DNA of 16,746 nt. Source: an uncultured Alphaproteobacteria bacterium. Lineage in GTDB: Bacteria; Pseudomonadota; Alphaproteobacteria; Micavibrionales; Micavibrionaceae. Both the position numbers and the translations under genes were made by a program. This document shows positions 16,112 to 16,746 of the stretch, piece after piece. The stretch spans positions 1-16,746 of the forward strand of contig CAKZMN010000354.1 of assembly GCA_937128575.1 (NCBI GenBank). The letters are read 5' to 3'. The notes beneath the pieces are model-generated. The model did no database searches. It was given only the letters and a program-made list of their open reading frames with translations, and had not been told where the DNA came from. Numbering within the stretch: position 1 is the stretch's first letter; the number at the start of each line of letters is the position of its first letter.

Positions 16112-16518
16112 TCAGCCGTGGGTGCGGGGTGGTCACCTAAAGAAAACAGAATTTGTGTTTTTGGCCTCGCGCCAGTCAATTTGTGCCACGCGCTGCGCCC
16201 CTTAGATGATCCCCAGTGAACGTTGCCTTTTGAATCAACCCATAGCTCTTTATCTTTTGCTAAATATAGGCGGCTTTGGTTGTTGAAGTTGTCGGTTATG
16301 TTGCTCGGTAGTTTTATAAACTCGCCGCTAGCGACATTTTCATCGACGTAGCTTGCGGGTAATTCATGCGTGTCTGTGCCCAGATAGTAAGTTGGGTTTT
16401 CGTTATCTGTGGTTTCGATGCTGGTGAGGAAGAACAGTTTTTTTAGGCTTTTTTCACAAGAAGGCCATTCTGGCGGGCGTTTTACATGGGTGATGTAATG
16501 CTCTTCTAGTTTGGGCAT
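16108..16518 (-). CDS. Hypothetical protein, 136 residues, no family recognised
   Basis: A soluble-looking protein with no signal peptide or membrane helix and a single cysteine (Cys21). The sequence is polar and beta-leaning: FFLTSIETTDNENPTYYLG, a Tyr/Leu strand (SRLYLAKDKELWVDSKG) and a C-terminal NVHWGSSKGRSAWHKLTG. The pattern hints at a small beta sheet domain but matches nothing I know. The start ATG 16518 has AGGA about 12 bases upstream, which is long. The frame is AT-richer than the neighbouring operon. Its TAA (16108-16110) overlaps the TAG of the eight-cysteine gene in the four bases TTAG. It lies divergent from yajC across about 196 bases. Confidence 0.55.
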   Translation of the reverse strand: MPKLEEHYITHVKRPPEWPSCEKSLKKLFFLTSIETTDNENPTYYLGTDTHELPASYVDENVASGEFIKLPSNITDNFNNQSRLYLAKDKELWVDSKGNVHWGSSKGRSAWHKLTGARPKTQILFSLGDHPAPTAD

Positions 16519-16548
16519 TTGGCGCTTTTTCCTGTTTGGTTGTTTTGT

Positions 16549-16577
16549 TTTTTACCATAAGCATTTCGTGCGATCAA
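16549..16577 (-). promoter_or_regulatory. Candidate promoter for the 136-residue orphan
   Basis: On the minus strand TTGATC (16577-16572) and TAAAAA (16554-16549) lie 17 bases apart, each 4 of 6 to consensus. The position, about 30 bases before ATG 16518, is reasonable. Confidence 0.28.
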
Positions 16578-16641
16578 ATTTTAAAAGTTTGAGGGCTGCG
16601 GCTTATCCAGAGGGTCTTTGTGGCTGTTTACATGGGGGCTC

Positions 16642-16669
16642 TTGTTTTTGGCGCGGATGCGTTTATAGT
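16642..16669 (+). promoter_or_regulatory. Candidate sigma70 promoter for yajC
   Basis: TTGTTT (16642-16647) and TATAGT (16664-16669, 5 of 6) are 16 bases apart. The start would fall near 16676, giving a leader of about 39 bases that contains AAGGAG. This implies yajC and the following Sec genes are transcribed separately from the nlpD block. Confidence 0.42.
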
Positions 16670-16714
16670 CCATCCATTATTCAATTTGAGAATCGATTTT
16701 AAGGAGCGTAATAC

Positions 16715-16746
16715 ATGCTGATTTCTAAAGCCTATGCACAGAGCGT
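16715..16746 (+). CDS. yajC: Sec translocon accessory subunit YajC (first ten codons only)
   Basis: Only MLISKAYAQS plus two bases are visible before the window ends. Alphaproteobacterial YajC commonly begins with a short MxxxPAYAQ-like N-terminus ahead of its single membrane helix, and this segment fits. A strong ribosome binding site, AAGGAG (16701-16706), lies eight bases before the ATG. The context also fits, because yajC followed by secD and secF often lies just beyond pcm and nlpD in this class. YajC is a small inner-membrane protein of the SecDF-YajC complex that assists protein export. The call rests on ten residues and position, so it is provisional. Confidence 0.6.
   Translation, partial: MLISKAYAQS

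Noticed and set aside
1..16746. CRISPR arrays, insertion sequences, phage integrase or attachment repeats
   Set aside because: No regularly spaced repeats, transposase-like frames, or direct copy of the tRNA-Leu 3' end were seen; the tRNA is next to maeB with no integrase.

Overview
This window looks like a chromosomal, mostly housekeeping stretch from an alphaproteobacterium of middling GC. The evidence is a pcm–nlpD-like lipoprotein–(two extra genes)–yajC order downstream of serS, a bifunctional MaeB malic enzyme, and a DUF4153 membrane protein. I cannot name a genus from the sequence. There is no CRISPR array, insertion sequence, prophage, plasmid origin or rRNA.

Layout. Positions 1-6473 are all on the minus strand: a 3'-truncated class A penicillin-binding protein (PBP1A type) preceded by a GNAT acetyltransferase in one short operon, then the Mg2+ channel/transporter mgtE, then maeB, then a tRNA-Leu(GAG) gene. 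From 6598 the main direction is plus: lipB, a small AT-rich HExxH protein, then (minus) an N-formylglutamate amidohydrolase-like gene divergent from serS. A minus-strand orphan converges on serS with overlapping stop codons. From 10933 to 16111 runs a tightly packed plus-strand block: DUF4153 membrane protein, pcm, LysM/LytM lipoprotein, a double-DUF3592 membrane protein and a secreted eight-cysteine protein. A second minus-strand orphan converges on the end of this block, again with overlapping stops. The first ten codons of a probable yajC lie at the right edge, behind a good promoter and ribosome binding site.

How the genes fit together. Several products act at the cell envelope: PBP1A builds peptidoglycan; the LysM/LytM lipoprotein binds it and, having lost most of its zinc ligands, more likely activates an amidase than cuts; YajC belongs to the Sec holotranslocon. 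DUF4153, DUF3592 and the Cys-rich protein are membrane or exported proteins of unknown role inserted into this otherwise conserved neighbourhood. Central metabolism is represented by MaeB, LipB and SerS. The parts that look least ordinary are the AT-rich orphans (7287-7859, 10123-10746, 16108-16518) and the DUF3592/eight-cysteine pair between nlpD and yajC. I see no clear sign of a wholly new multigene system; the unexplained genes are listed as individual leads.
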